A stretch of DNA of 41,351 bases from Herbaspirillum chlorophenolicum (GCF_001189955.1 NZ_LFLT01000038.1:1-41351); one strand, 5' to 3'; positions 8,628 through 18,030 are shown, numbered from the stretch's first letter. Translations and numbers: made by a program. Notes: generated from the sequence alone by a model not told the origin.

Positions 8628-10847
8628 TCACGCGTCGGTGATCTTGCCCACTTCAACCCGGTTCTTGCCGCGGCGCTTGGCGGCATACATGGCCTTGTCG
8701 GCCATGGCCAACAGTTCTTCCGGCCCGATCTCGCCATCCTCGTCGGGAAGGTAAACGGCCACGCCAATGCTGCTGGAGACATTGATGCGCGAGTGCGTCA
8801 GTTCGAACGGCACGCGGATGGCGTTGAGGATCTTGTCGGCGACGTTGATCGCATCCTGCTGGGTCTGCAGCTTTTCCAGGATCACCACGAACTCGTCGCC
8901 GGCCAGGCGCGAGACAGTATCGACATCGCGCACCGAGTTCAGCAGGCGCTGGGCGAACTGGATCAGCAGCTCGTCGCCGGCCTCGTGGCCGTAGCGGTCG
9001 TTGACGCCCTTGAAGCCGTCGATGTCCATGAAGAACAGCGCCATCAGCTCGTGCGCACGGCGCGCGCGCATCATGGCTTCGGGCAGGCGGTCGGAGAAGG
9101 CGCGGCGGTTGGGCAGGTTGGTCAGCATGTCGGTCAGCGCCAGCTCGCGCATCTGGTCGCGGAAGGCCAGCCGTTCGGTGATGTCGTGCAGGAAGGCGAT
9201 GAACAGGTGGCCGCTGTGGCGCTTGACGTGGCCGACGGTGATCTCGACCGGCAGTTCGTGGCCGTCATGGTGAAGAGCCTGCAGCTCGATGCGGTTATTG
9301 ATGACGACGCTGGTGCCGTTTTCGAGGAACTCCTTCATGCCGCGATGGTGCGCGTCGCGCATATCCAGCGGAATGATCAGTTCGGCCATCTGGCGCCCCA
9401 CGGCCTCGGTGCGCATCCAGCCCAGCAGCAGTTCGGCCTGGCGGTTCCATTCGACGATCACGCCCTGCTCGTCGGCGGCGATGAAGGCGTCCTGCGCGTT
9501 TTCCAGGATGGCGCGCAGCTCGTCCGCGCTTTCTGCCAGCTTGATCTGGTTGGCGTGCTGCAGGTCCAGCGACTGCTGCAGAGCGATGGCCGTTTCGTGA
9601 AGGCGGCTGGTACGTTCGGCCACACGCTGCTCAAGGTTTTCATTGAGCGTGCGCATTTCGCGCAGGTAGGTTTCTTCGCGTTCGACCATGTTGACCAGGC
9701 TCGACGACAGCAACTGCACTTCGCGGTAGCTGTTGACGAGCGGGATCTGCACATCTTGCACGCCGGAAGTACGCAACTCCAGCGCGGCGCTCAGATCATT
9801 GACCGGCCCCACCAGGCGGCGCGTGAGCACATAGGCCAGGATCACCAGGACCGCGCCGATCAGCGCGCCCACCAGGATCACCCTGCGTTCCAGGCTGTGG
9901 AAGGCATCCAGTGCGACATGCTCGGGCTGGCGCACGATCACGCTCCACTTGAGCATCATGCGTTCGTCCTGGCCGGTGTGCGAGAAACCGGTGATGTAGC
10001 GGCTGCCATCGGGCCAACGCTCCAGCATGGCGCCGCCGCCCTTCGACTTTTGCGAGGCACGGAAGCTGTCGGTATCGATCTTCTTTTCTTCCAGCGCCTT
10101 GGGGCCGAGCATCACGGTGCCGTCAGAACGCACGATCATGACTTCGACGCCATAACGTTCGCCCACCGGATCGATCAGCTTGGCCGCCATCTCACGCGCC
10201 CATGTCCAGGAAAGATGCATGCCCATCACGCCGACGAAACGCCCCTGCATGTCCAGCACCGGCGAGGAAATGTCGACGAAGCGCCAAGGCTCCTGCTGCT
10301 GCGGCAGTTTCTGCTCCAGCAGCATGGCGGGATGGTAATCGGCGGAATAGAAGTTTCGCTGGCCTTCCTTGAACCACGGCCGTTCGGCCACGCTCTGGCC
10401 TTCGAGCAAACCATTGGTGGCCACCAGCACCGTGCCGTCGGGAGCAGCCATGCCGATCCAGGCGTAATTGGGGACATTGGCCTGCAGTTCGTTGAGGACG
10501 TCGCGCATGTGCGGCAAGTCCTTGCCTTCACGGATGGAAGGGCGTGCCACCAGGATGCGCAAATCGATCTGGCGCTCGGTCATGCTGCGTTCGAGCGCAT
10601 CCTGCATCTGCCAGGCGAGTTGCTTGAGGCGCATCTCGGCTTCCGAGCGTGCATAGCCTCGGGTGAACTGATCCACCAGGATCAGCACCGACACGGTCGT
10701 GATCAGCACGGTAACAACCACCCCCATCGTGATCAGCGACGATAGATTCGGAGGAGATGGGGCTTTTTTCTTATTCAATTGGAACAAATGGCGGCAAATA
10801 CGAGCAAATGCATGACGGCTTCCCCTGCGAACCGCGTTTGTATACAT
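8628..10847 (-). CDS. Membrane sensor diguanylate cyclase (dCache-HAMP-PAS-GGDEF)
   Basis: Predicted c-di-GMP synthase in the inner membrane, 739 aa. TM1 lies at about 40-58; a large periplasmic dCache-type sensor at about 60-310 (with DGTVLVATNG and SSPVLDMQGRFVGVMG segments); TM2 at about 323-343; HAMP at about 344-396; a short coiled coil; a PAS domain at about 440-555 (DAFIAADEQGVIVEWN); and a GGDEF domain at about 570-735. The catalytic motif reads AGDEF (649-653), a substitution seen in active cyclases. An RxxD inhibitory site (RDVD, 640-643) lies exactly five residues before it. It points the same way as kdp but ends more than 200 nt upstream of it and is probably a separate unit. The ligand is unknown. 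Confidence 0.92.
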   Translation of the reverse strand: MYTNAVRRGSRHAFARICRHLFQLNKKKAPSPPNLSSLITMGVVVTVLITTVSVLILVDQFTRGYARSEAEMRLKQLAWQMQDALERSMTERQIDLRILVARPSIREGKDLPHMRDVLNELQANVPNYAWIGMAAPDGTVLVATNGLLEGQSVAERPWFKEGQRNFYSADYHPAMLLEQKLPQQQEPWRFVDISSPVLDMQGRFVGVMGMHLSWTWAREMAAKLIDPVGERYGVEVMIVRSDGTVMLGPKALEEKKIDTDSFRASQKSKGGGAMLERWPDGSRYITGFSHTGQDERMMLKWSVIVRQPEHVALDAFHSLERRVILVGALIGAVLVILAYVLTRRLVGPVNDLSAALELRTSGVQDVQIPLVNSYREVQLLSSSLVNMVEREETYLREMRTLNENLEQRVAERTSRLHETAIALQQSLDLQHANQIKLAESADELRAILENAQDAFIAADEQGVIVEWNRQAELLLGWMRTEAVGRQMAELIIPLDMRDAHHRGMKEFLENGTSVVINNRIELQALHHDGHELPVEITVGHVKRHSGHLFIAFLHDITERLAFRDQMRELALTDMLTNLPNRRAFSDRLPEAMMRARRAHELMALFFMDIDGFKGVNDRYGHEAGDELLIQFAQRLLNSVRDVDTVSRLAGDEFVVILEKLQTQQDAINVADKILNAIRVPFELTHSRINVSSSIGVAVYLPDEDGEIGPEELLAMADKAMYAAKRRGKNRVEVGKITDA

Positions 10848-11062
10848 GGCATCTTGCCAGAACGTTCACTTTTTTTCATCGGCTTTGAAAAAAAAGTGTA
10901 ACAAAGAATTTCCCAATAGAAATTGTCCGGCGCGAATATATCTGTAAATCAAAAAACCGATCGTGATGGAAGCAGACGGCAAGCAGCATACCGGCCGGCA
11001 AGGAACGAAATCTCACCCAGCAGGAAACACCTCTGAACGCATAGAGAAGTGCAAAAAGACAA

Positions 11063-11099
11063 CGGACGGCAGGGTGCCCTCAAAAGCCCCCTCCGTCCG
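11063..11099 (-). terminator. Possible Rho-independent terminator after the GGT-like gene
   Basis: A 7-bp inverted repeat (CGGACGG/CCGTCCG) with a long loop is followed on the minus strand by TTGTCTTTTTG. The stem is short and the T-tract is interrupted, so this is a moderate candidate. The remaining sequence from 10848 to 11062 has no gene that I can see. Confidence 0.4.
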
Positions 11100-11109
11100 C
11101 CCAGAAAGG

Positions 11110-11131
11110 GCCGGCGCGCTCAGGCGCCGGC
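11110..11131 (-). terminator. GC hairpin spanning the GGT-like gene stop codon
   Basis: Perfect 8-bp arms GCGCCGGC/GCCGGCGC around CTGAGC, which contains the TGA stop. CCTTTCT follows on the minus strand, a weak T-tract. It may act together with the hairpin at 11063-11099. Confidence 0.35.
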
Positions 11132-12703
11132 GCAAATGCCATCGGCACGCGGATCGGTAGCGCCTTCGATCACGCCGCCCGGATGCACGCACACGGCACC
11201 GGCATGTCCCATCATGTCGGTGTAGTCGTCCACCACCTGCACATCATGGCCGGCGCGCCGCAAGGCGTCCACGGTCGCCTCCGGTACCCGCCCTTCCAGC
11301 TTCAGGTTGGTGGACACGTCGCCCCAGGTGCGTCCCAACAGCCAGCGCGGCGCGCTGACCGCAGCCTGCAGGTTCTGGCCGAACAGCACATGGCGGGTAA
11401 ACACCGCCGCCTGCGTCTGCGGCTGCCCTTCTCCGCCCATGGTGCCGTAAGCCAGCGTGCGGCCATCGTTCAGGCGCGCCAGCGAAGGGTTCAGGGTATG
11501 GAACGGCAGTTTGCCCGGCTGCAACTGGTTGGCGCCGTCATCCAGCGTGAAGCTGGCGCCGCGGTTCTGCCACACGATGCCGGTGTCCGGCACCACCACG
11601 CCGCTGCCGAATTCCCAGAAGATGCTCTGGATGTAGCTGACCACGCGTCCCTGCGCATCGGCCGCGCCCATCCAGATGGTGTCGCCCGGCTTGGCCGGAT
11701 GCGGCCAGGGCGCTGCGCGTTGCGGATGGATGTGCGCAGCCTCCCGGTCCAGCGCCTCGGCCAGCAGCCAATCGGCGGCGTCCACGCTCATGTGGGCCGG
11801 ATCGGTGACATGGCGGTTGCGCAAGATGAAGGCGCGCTTGGTCGCCTCCACCAGGCCGTGGATGTGCGCGAAGCCATCGGCCTCGGCCACGCCCAGGCGG
11901 TCGAACAGGCCGATGATCATCAGCGCCGAGACGCCTTGCGTCGGTGGCGGCAGGTTGTACACGCGGCCGGACTTGAGCTGCACCATCAGCGGCTGCAGCA
12001 CCTGCGCCCGATAGGCCGCGAGGTCCCCGGCGCGCAACGGGCTGCCGGCATGCTCCAGCCCGGCCGCGATCGTCGCGGCCAGGTCGCCGCGGTAGAAATC
12101 GTCGAGGCCGGCTTCGGCCAGGCGCGTGAGCGTCGCCGCCAGCGCCGGTTGCCTGAGTACCGCGCTCATCTCCGGTATGCCTTGCGCGGCATACGTGTCG
12201 GCAAAGCCGGGCTGGTCTTTCAGCTCCGCCCATTTGTCGCGTGTAAGTTCATGCTGCGACCGCGTGACCGGCACGCCCGACTGCGCATGGCGGATGGCGT
12301 CGCCCAGCAGGTTCTTCAAAGGCAGCGGACGGCCGAAACGTTCGGCATAGTCGAGCGCGGCGGCCCAGCCGCCGACGGCCCCGGCCACCGTCAAGGCGGC
12401 GCGCGGGCCGCGCGTGGGGATGGCGGCATCGCCATGCTGCGCATAGAACTGCCGGGTCGCCAGTGCAGCCGAAGGGCCGCAAGCCTGGATCGCAACCGGC
12501 TCGCGGCCCGGTTCGCTGATGACCCAGAAGCCGTCGCCGCCGATGCCATTCATATGCGGATAGACCACCGCGATGGCGGCAGCCGCGGCAACCATGGCTT
12601 CCACCGCATTGCCGCCTTCGCGCAGGACATTGGCGCCGGCTTGCGCGGCGAGGTGATGGGGGGCGGTCACCATACCGCCCAGGCAGGTCTTGCTGTACAA
12701 CAT
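11120..12703 (-). CDS. Gamma-glutamyltransferase-family enzyme, no signal peptide
   Basis: Ntn-hydrolase of the GGT family, 527 aa. The N-terminus carries GGMVTAPHHLAAQAG and GGNAVEAMVAAAAAIAVVYP, the usual start of the large subunit, followed by MNGIGGDGF. The likely autoprocessing site and nucleophile is Thr342 in GDTIWMGAAD, followed by YIQSIFWEFGSGV. It has no signal peptide, unlike classical periplasmic GGT, so it resembles the cytoplasmic branch that includes YwrD-like and acylase-like members; the substrate could be an N-acyl or glutamyl amide. A strong AGGAG site precedes the ATG. It is the last gene of a same-strand run with the LLM monooxygenase, reductase and TetR, with gaps of 59-96 nt. 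Confidence 0.88.
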   Translation of the reverse strand: MLYSKTCLGGMVTAPHHLAAQAGANVLREGGNAVEAMVAAAAAIAVVYPHMNGIGGDGFWVISEPGREPVAIQACGPSAALATRQFYAQHGDAAIPTRGPRAALTVAGAVGGWAAALDYAERFGRPLPLKNLLGDAIRHAQSGVPVTRSQHELTRDKWAELKDQPGFADTYAAQGIPEMSAVLRQPALAATLTRLAEAGLDDFYRGDLAATIAAGLEHAGSPLRAGDLAAYRAQVLQPLMVQLKSGRVYNLPPPTQGVSALMIIGLFDRLGVAEADGFAHIHGLVEATKRAFILRNRHVTDPAHMSVDAADWLLAEALDREAAHIHPQRAAPWPHPAKPGDTIWMGAADAQGRVVSYIQSIFWEFGSGVVVPDTGIVWQNRGASFTLDDGANQLQPGKLPFHTLNPSLARLNDGRTLAYGTMGGEGQPQTQAAVFTRHVLFGQNLQAAVSAPRWLLGRTWGDVSTNLKLEGRVPEATVDALRRAGHDVQVVDDYTDMMGHAGAVCVHPGGVIEGATDPRADGICAGA

Positions 12704-12799
12704 GCGTGCTCCTGAAGTTCTTATTGGAATGGGAGCATGATACCTGTGGATGGCCGGCGTTTCAGGAGGTGCGCAGGATTGCGCACCGCCGGGGATGCA

Positions 12800-13810
12800 T
12801 CAGATCGTCACACCCCGTTCCAACTGTTCCCTCACCTCGGCCACGATCCCGAATGAATGCAGCCGCGCCGCATGGTCGTAGATCTGTGCGGTGATCATCA
12901 GCTCATCCGGTGCAGTGTCATCGATGAAATTCTGCAAGCCCTCGCGCACGGTCTCACGGTCGCCCACCACGGCACAGGCCAGCGAACGTTCCACGTGCGC
13001 CTGCTCGCCCGGTTGCCAGTAGCCGGCGATGTCGTCCACCGGCGGGTTCAGTTGGCCCGGCGTGCCGCGGATCAGGTTGATGAACTGCTGCTGCAGCGAA
13101 CTGAACAGGCGCACCGCCTCGCGATCGGTATCGGCGGCGAACACATTCAGGCCCAGCATCACATACGGTTTTTGCAACGCGGCCGAGGGCTTGAAGCGGG
13201 CGCGGTAGATCTCCACCGCCGACTTCATGAAGCCCGGCGCAAAGTGCGAAGCGAAGGCAAACGGCAGGCCGAGCTCGGCCGCCAACTGGGCGCTGAACAT
13301 GCTCGACCCCAGCAGCCAGATCGGCACGTTCAGTCCGGCGCCGGGCACGGCGCGCAGCGACTGGTAGTCCGAGGGTTCGGCGAAATAGTCCTGCAACTCC
13401 TGCACATCCTGCGGGAAATTCTCGGCGGTGTCGCCGCCCATGTGGCGGCGCAGGGCGCGCGCGGTGCGCTGGTCGGAACCCGGCGCACGGCCCAGGCCCA
13501 GATCGATGCGGCCGGGATAGAGCGACTCCAGCGTACCGAACTGCTCGGCTATCACCAGCGGCGAATGGTTGGGCAGCATAATGCCGCCGGAGCCGACGCG
13601 GATACTCTTGGTGTTGGCCGCCACGTGCGAGATCACCAGCGAGGTGGCGGCGCTGGCGATGCCGGCCATGTTGTGGTGCTCGGCCAGCCAGTAGCGCTGG
13701 TAGCCGAGTTTCTCGGCCAGCTGCGCCAGTTCCCTGGTGTTGTTGAAGGCCTGGGCCGCGGTGCTGCCCTTGTTGATCGGGGACAGGTCAAGTACGGAAA
13801 ACGGAATCAT
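12800..13810 (-). CDS. LLM-class flavin-dependent oxidoreductase (luciferase-like)
   Basis: 336-aa TIM-barrel flavin monooxygenase of the bacterial luciferase family, in the YhbW/MsnO8-like branch. Family landmarks: [11 protein letters not shown] at the N-terminus, [19 protein letters not shown] (about residues 40-58), [23 protein letters not shown], and [16 protein letters not shown]. It probably uses FMNH2 supplied by a reductase. The flanking CurA-like reductase is NADPH-dependent and would fit a shared detoxification role, but I cannot name a substrate. An AAGGAT ribosome site is present. The cluster order is tetR, reductase, this gene, GGT-like. Confidence 0.92.
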   Translation of the reverse strand: MIPFSVLDLSPINKGSTAAQAFNNTRELAQLAEKLGYQRYWLAEHHNMAGIASAATSLVISHVAANTKSIRVGSGGIMLPNHSPLVIAEQFGTLESLYPGRIDLGLGRAPGSDQRTARALRRHMGGDTAENFPQDVQELQDYFAEPSDYQSLRAVPGAGLNVPIWLLGSSMFSAQLAAELGLPFAFASHFAPGFMKSAVEIYRARFKPSAALQKPYVMLGLNVFAADTDREAVRLFSSLQQQFINLIRGTPGQLNPPVDDIAGYWQPGEQAHVERSLACAVVGDRETVREGLQNFIDDTAPDELMITAQIYDHAARLHSFGIVAEVREQLERGVTI

Positions 13811-13888
13811 GAATAAGATCCTTGAAAACGCGGCAGGATCGCCGCCGCGCCGGGTTGCCGGGGTGTTCGCCCGGATGGATGCCAGTCG

Positions 13889-14917
13889 TCAGTCGAGTTT
13901 GACCACCAGCTTGCCGAAGTTCTTGCCTTCCAGCATGCCGATGAAGGCTTGCGGCGCGTTCTCCAGCCCTTGCACCACGTCTTCGCGGTAGCGCAGACGG
14001 CCTTCCTTGAGCCAGCCCGAGACATCGTGGTTGAAAGCCGCCAGCAATTCGGGACGATTGACGTAGTAATCGAAAATGATGAAGCCCTGGATCTGGATGC
14101 GGTGCGTCAGCACGCGGCGCAGCAATGCGCTGGCGTCGGACTCGACGCGGCCGCCGTTGTAATGCGCGATCAGGCCGCACACCGGGATGCGGGCGTGGAC
14201 GTTCAGCAACGGCACCACGGCATCGAACACGGCGCCGCCGACATTCTCGAAATAGATGTCGATGCCCTTGGGGCAAGCCGCTTTCAACTGCGCGGAAAAA
14301 TCCGCCGAACGGTGGTCGATGCAGGCGTCGAAACCCAGTTCCTTGACCGCGTATTCGCACTTCTGCGCGCCGCCGGCCACGCCGATCACTCGGCAGCCCT
14401 TGATCTTGGCGATCTGCCCGACCAGCGAGCCGACCGCGCCGGTCGCCGCAGCCACCACCACGGTTTCACCGGCGCGCGGCTGGCCGATGTCGATCAGGCC
14501 GGAATAGGCGGTATAACCCGGCATGCCAAGCACACCCAGCGCATGGGAAGGATGGTCGAAGCCGGCCGGCAGCCTGGTGGCGCCGCTGCCGTCGGAAACG
14601 GCGTACTCCTGCCAGCCGGTATAGGCCATCACTAGGTCGCCTTCATGGAAATCGGCATGGCGCGAAGCCACCACGCGCGAGACGGTGCCGCCTGTCATCA
14701 CCGCGCCGATGTCGACCGAGGGCGCGTAAGACGGCGCATCGCTCATGCGGCCGCGCATATAGGGATCGAGCGAAAGCCACTCGGCGCGCAGCAGCACCTG
14801 CCCTTCTTCGGGTACCGGCACGGCGGTTTCCTCGAGACGGAAGTCGGCGGCCGTAGGCGCGCCGCTGGGGCGCGAGGCGAGGACGATCCTGCGGTTGACT
14901 GCGTGATTGGCGCTCAT
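13889..14917 (-). CDS. NADP-dependent MDR-family reductase, CurA-like
   Basis: 342-aa zinc-independent medium-chain reductase resembling E. coli CurA (NADPH-dependent curcumin/alkenal double-bond reductase) and leukotriene B4 12-hydroxydehydrogenase. Visible features: LSLDPYMRGRMSD near the N-terminus, the nucleotide-binding glycine motif at about 155-160 (AATGAVGSLVGQIAKIKG), and IDIYFENVGGAVFDAV. The start has AAAGGA 6 nt upstream and lies 59 nt downstream of tetR on the same strand. It probably reduces electrophilic alpha,beta-unsaturated carbonyls, matching a NemR-like regulator. The exact substrate is unknown. Confidence 0.93.
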   Translation of the reverse strand: MSANHAVNRRIVLASRPSGAPTAADFRLEETAVPVPEEGQVLLRAEWLSLDPYMRGRMSDAPSYAPSVDIGAVMTGGTVSRVVASRHADFHEGDLVMAYTGWQEYAVSDGSGATRLPAGFDHPSHALGVLGMPGYTAYSGLIDIGQPRAGETVVVAAATGAVGSLVGQIAKIKGCRVIGVAGGAQKCEYAVKELGFDACIDHRSADFSAQLKAACPKGIDIYFENVGGAVFDAVVPLLNVHARIPVCGLIAHYNGGRVESDASALLRRVLTHRIQIQGFIIFDYYVNRPELLAAFNHDVSGWLKEGRLRYREDVVQGLENAPQAFIGMLEGKNFGKLVVKLD

Positions 14918-14976
14918 GGGAAGTCCTTTGGGAAATAGGGAAATTTGAATTCAGGGATAAGAATGAATGACTGGTT

Positions 14977-15576
14977 CTACTGCGGCGGAACCAGCACCCG
15001 GCGGGTGACGTGCATCGCGCTTTCCATCGGCACGCGGTCGCGGCTTAGCTTGGACAGCAGGCTCGCGCCCAGCCAAAGCTGGTAAAGCATGGTGGCGGTG
15101 GCCAGCGGCTCCAGCACGGTGTGCAGCGAGCCCTCGGCGACGCCGTCTTCGATGCAGCCGGCAATGCGGGCGATAAAGCGCCCCGTGCCTTCATGCAAGA
15201 CCTCGCGCATGTCGTCGGACAGGTCGGCCACTTCGGCGCTGAGCTTGACCACCAGGCAGCGCTGCTCGAACTCCTGGCAGCACTGGCTTTCCAGCCAATA
15301 GCCCCAATAGGTCAACAGCCGCTCACGCGCGCTGGCGCCATAGGCAGCGTCGCCGAGTACCTTGCCCAGCAGCTCAAGGTAGCCCTCGACATAGTGTTCG
15401 ATGAGCTCGCGCCCATACTGCTCCTTGGAGCCGAAGTAATGGTAGAAGGACCCTTTGGGAATCTCCGCCGCCGCCAGGATCTCGGACAGCCCGACGCCGG
15501 AGAAGCCTTTTTGCGCGATGATCGCGCGTCCGGCCATGAGGATGTTCCGCTTGTTTTCGCCGTAATTTTCTCGCAT
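14977..15576 (-). CDS. TetR/AcrR-family regulator, NemR/AcuR-like
   Basis: 199-aa DNA-binding repressor. The HTH lies at about residues 25-50 (GFSGVGLSEILAAAEIPKGS, then FYHYFGSKE). The C-terminal ligand domain carries a cysteine cluster (Cys99, Cys100, Cys107) near LVVKLSAEVADLSDDMR. In E. coli NemR, a cysteine in this region senses hypochlorite and electrophiles; equivalence here is inferred by position. It lies at the head of the reductase/monooxygenase/GGT-like run. A palindrome 22 nt upstream of the start (15598-15612) is the obvious autoregulatory operator. Confidence 0.93.
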   Translation of the reverse strand: MRENYGENKRNILMAGRAIIAQKGFSGVGLSEILAAAEIPKGSFYHYFGSKEQYGRELIEHYVEGYLELLGKVLGDAAYGASARERLLTYWGYWLESQCCQEFEQRCLVVKLSAEVADLSDDMREVLHEGTGRFIARIAGCIEDGVAEGSLHTVLEPLATATMLYQLWLGASLLSKLSRDRVPMESAMHVTRRVLVPPQ

Positions 15577-15590
15577 GGCGACATTCTAGC

Positions 15591-15619
15591 GAAAAATTAG
15601 ACCGGTCGTCTAAGACCGG
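15591..15619 (-). terminator. Terminator of the MFS gene, overlapping the operator
   Basis: On the minus strand a 6-bp GC stem (CCGGTC/GACCGG, loop TTAGAC) is followed by TCTAATTTTTC. It lies 47 nt after the MFS stop. The downstream arm and T-tract are shared with the operator of tetR. Confidence 0.55.
15598..15612. promoter_or_regulatory. TetR/NemR-type operator candidate
   Basis: TAGAC-CGGTC-GTCTA, an inverted repeat with perfect 5-bp arms, 22 nt before the tetR start. It resembles the TAGACC...GGTCTA boxes of NemR-like regulators. It overlaps the terminator of the upstream MFS gene. Confidence 0.6.
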
Positions 15620-15665
15620 CCTTTTTCAGGAATCCGCCTCAGGAACGGACTTCCAAAGTGCCCTC

Positions 15666-16922
15666 TCAAGGCTGGTCCGGCGGCGGAAACAACGGCCGCA
15701 CCGCCAGCGCCACCAGCGCCATCGCCAGCCAGACGCTGGCCCATCCCTGCCATTGCAGCAGCGGCGGAACGGCCTGCGCGGTCAGGAAGAACACCGTGAA
15801 GACGCAACTGTTGCCCAGTCCCAGCGCGGTACCGATCTGCGCCGGCCCGGCCTGTACTGCAAGCTCGGTATAAGCCACGCCATGCCAGGCCGACACCGCA
15901 ATGCCGGCGGCAGTGAGCGACAGCGCCAGCGGCACCAGCGCCGATGACGTTCCCGCACTGAATGCGGTCAGTATTCCCAGCAGCGCAAACAGCCCCGCGC
16001 TCAGCAAGGCGCAGCCACGCAGGTAACCGCGGCGATTGCCGCGACGGTCGGTCCAGCGGCCGCTGGCGATACGCGAGACCGCGGCCCCCACTTGCACGGT
16101 CGCCATCACCGCACTGATCAGCACCAGGCCGGCATGGCTGAAGTCGTGCAGGAAGATGCCGCCGAAACTGATCAGCGCCACCTGCGGCGCGCACAGCAAG
16201 CCGGTTCCCAGCGCCAGGCGCCAGACCATGCCGCTGCGCAATGCGGAGCGCTCCTGCGCAACCGTGCCATTGCCCGGCTGCACCTGCGGCGATGGCGGCG
16301 GCTCGCGCAGCCACAGCAAGGTCAGCCACACGCTGGCCAGGCAACCTGCGATCAACGCGCCATAGACGGCGCCGAAACCGGCATGGGCTGCCAGCGACGG
16401 CAGCAGCAGCGCACCGATGCCGCCGCCAAGCGGCACCGCGGTCTGGCGTATGCTCATCGCCAGGCCGCGCTCGCCATCGCGAAACCATCCCATCACCGCG
16501 CGCCCGCTTGAGCCATTGACGCTGCCGCCCAGCAAACCGGCCAGCATCAGCCCCGCACACAACCATCGGAAAGTGGCGGCGCCCTGCCCCGGCAGCGCGA
16601 ACAACACCAGCAGCCACAGCGCAGCGACGGTACCCAGCAAGCCGGTCAGCAGCACCTTGCGGTCGCCCAGGCGGTCGGTCAGTACGCCCCAAGGCAATTC
16701 TCCCAGGGCCACGCCCAGGCTCAACAGGCCCAGCGCCAGCCCAAGCTGGGTGTTGCTGAGCTGGTAGTCCGCGCGCAACACTACCGAGGTCACCGGAATA
16801 CCGGAAAAGATGGCGGAGAAACTGGCGTTGGCGGCCACGCCGGCAGCCAGGACTTTCCAGCGGTGGCGCGCAGCGGCGGGAGGAGCGTCGCGCACTTCGG
16901 CGACGATGGCGGTTTGGTCCAT
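15666..16922 (-). CDS. MFS transporter
   Basis: 418-aa major facilitator with about 12 hydrophobic segments; the loop 2-3 motif reads GVLTDRLGDRKVLL (about residues 80-93). The start at 16922 (MDQTAIVAEV) gives a short cytoplasmic N-terminus before TM1. A longer in-frame extension to 17000 would run into the promoter region shared with the divergent AraC gene. The substrate cannot be told from sequence. The 101-nt divergent gap to the GlxA-type regulator suggests it may be controlled by that protein. Confidence 0.9.
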   Translation of the reverse strand: MDQTAIVAEVRDAPPAAARHRWKVLAAGVAANASFSAIFSGIPVTSVVLRADYQLSNTQLGLALGLLSLGVALGELPWGVLTDRLGDRKVLLTGLLGTVAALWLLVLFALPGQGAATFRWLCAGLMLAGLLGGSVNGSSGRAVMGWFRDGERGLAMSIRQTAVPLGGGIGALLLPSLAAHAGFGAVYGALIAGCLASVWLTLLWLREPPPSPQVQPGNGTVAQERSALRSGMVWRLALGTGLLCAPQVALISFGGIFLHDFSHAGLVLISAVMATVQVGAAVSRIASGRWTDRRGNRRGYLRGCALLSAGLFALLGILTAFSAGTSSALVPLALSLTAAGIAVSAWHGVAYTELAVQAGPAQIGTALGLGNSCVFTVFFLTAQAVPPLLQWQGWASVWLAMALVALAVRPLFPPPDQP

Positions 16923-17023
16923 GGCAGGTCCCGGTGATATCGACCTGCGCAGTGTGCGCCGCACACATACGTCTAAAATGCCATAATTCCTGCATTTCAA
17001 GCCATCTCTTGCCGGAGATCCAA

Positions 17024-18004
17024 ATGCCCGTCCGCGACACCGCCTTCCTGATCTTCACCGATTGCAGCATGCTCGACTTTACCGGGCCGCTCTCGGCTTT
17101 CGATGCCGCCAACCGGGTATCGGGCAAGCAACTGTACCGCCTGTCGCTGCTGTCGGAGCCGGGCGGCATGATCCGCAGTTCGGCTGGCGCCTGCATCCAG
17201 ACCGAGCGCATCGGTGCGGCCAGTTTCGACACGCTGGTGGTCGCTGGCGGTGGCGCGCCGCGCGAGGGGCTGGTGTCCGAACAATTGCGCAGCTACATCG
17301 TGCGCGCGGCACAGCGCTCGCGCCGCATCGCCGGCGTGTGCACCGGCGCCTTCGTGCTGGCCGCTTCCGGCGTGCTGGACGGCAAGCGCGCCACCACGCA
17401 CTGGCGTGTGGCGGCCAAACTGCAGAAGATGCATCCGAAGGTGCTGGTGGATAGCGACAGGATTTATTCGCGCGACGGTTCGGTGTGGACCTCGGCCGGC
17501 ATCTCCGCCGGCATCGACCTGGCATTGGCCCTGATCGAGGACGACCATGGCGCCGACCTGGCGCGCGCAGTGGCGCGCGAGCTGGTGGTCTACCATCGCC
17601 GCCCGGGCGGGCAGTCGCAGTTCTCGGCGCTGCAGGAAATGGATGGCGGCAGCGACCGCATCCGCCGCGCGCTCAGCTTCGCGCGCGAGCATCTGCAGCA
17701 GGAATTGACCGTGGATGTATTGGCAGAAGTGGCATGCCTCTCCCGCCGCCAGTTCGACCGCGCCTTCACCGCCGAAACCGGCCAGACGCCGGCCAAGGCG
17801 ATCGAGCAGATGCGCGCCGAAGCTGCCCGCATCCGTGTCGAGGAGTCATCCGACCCGCTGGAGCAGATCGCCCGCACCACCGGCTTCGGCGATGCCGAGC
17901 GCATGCGGCGCGCCTTCATGCGACTGTTTGGGCAGCCGCCGCAAACATTGCGCCGCCTGGCGCGAGGATATGAAGAACAAGGCCGCCTGGAAACGGCGGC
18001 CTGA
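17024..18004 (+). CDS. GlxA-family AraC-type transcriptional regulator (DJ-1/PfpI + HTH)
   Basis: 326 aa. An N-terminal DJ-1/PfpI-like domain (about residues 5-170) carries FTDCSMLDFTGPLSAFDAAN and the nucleophile-elbow-like GVCTGAFVLAASGVLDGKRATTH. A C-terminal AraC double HTH (about 215-315) follows, with LADVAC-like LAEVACLSRRQFDRAF and DPLEQIARTTGFGDAERMRRAF. The ATG at 17024 has CCGGAG 6 nt upstream; the longer frame from 16934 has no such signal. GlxA-type regulators usually control adjacent catabolic or efflux genes, here most likely the divergent MFS gene (inference). Confidence 0.93.
   Translation: MPVRDTAFLIFTDCSMLDFTGPLSAFDAANRVSGKQLYRLSLLSEPGGMIRSSAGACIQTERIGAASFDTLVVAGGGAPREGLVSEQLRSYIVRAAQRSRRIAGVCTGAFVLAASGVLDGKRATTHWRVAAKLQKMHPKVLVDSDRIYSRDGSVWTSAGISAGIDLALALIEDDHGADLARAVARELVVYHRRPGGQSQFSALQEMDGGSDRIRRALSFAREHLQQELTVDVLAEVACLSRRQFDRAFTAETGQTPAKAIEQMRAEAARIRVEESSDPLEQIARTTGFGDAERMRRAFMRLFGQPPQTLRRLARGYEEQGRLETAA
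17981..18001 (-). terminator. Hairpin at the convergent regulator/metallophosphoesterase ends
   Basis: Perfect 7-bp arms GGCCGCC/GGCGGCC with a 7-nt loop, overlapping the last codons of the AraC gene. TTGTTCTTC follows on the minus strand, so it better fits termination of the metallophosphoesterase transcript. Confidence 0.45.
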
Positions 18005-18030
18005 ACAATCGGTTTCAGTGATGCGCGGGA

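Noticed and set aside
4043..10745. Very long plus-strand open frames opposite kdpB, kdpA and the GGDEF gene (for example 4043-6214, 6177-8204, 8793-10745)
   Set aside because: They are antisense to well-identified genes, rich in His/Arg/Gln as expected for shadows of GC-biased codons, and match no family.
11183..12715. Long plus-strand frame opposite the GGT-like gene
   Set aside because: Antisense shadow; the minus strand has clear GGT motifs and a good ribosome site.
15610..17232. 540-codon minus-strand frame overlapping the MFS gene
   Set aside because: It is another frame of the MFS region with Arg/Ala-rich composition; the MFS frame has membrane helices and the family motif.
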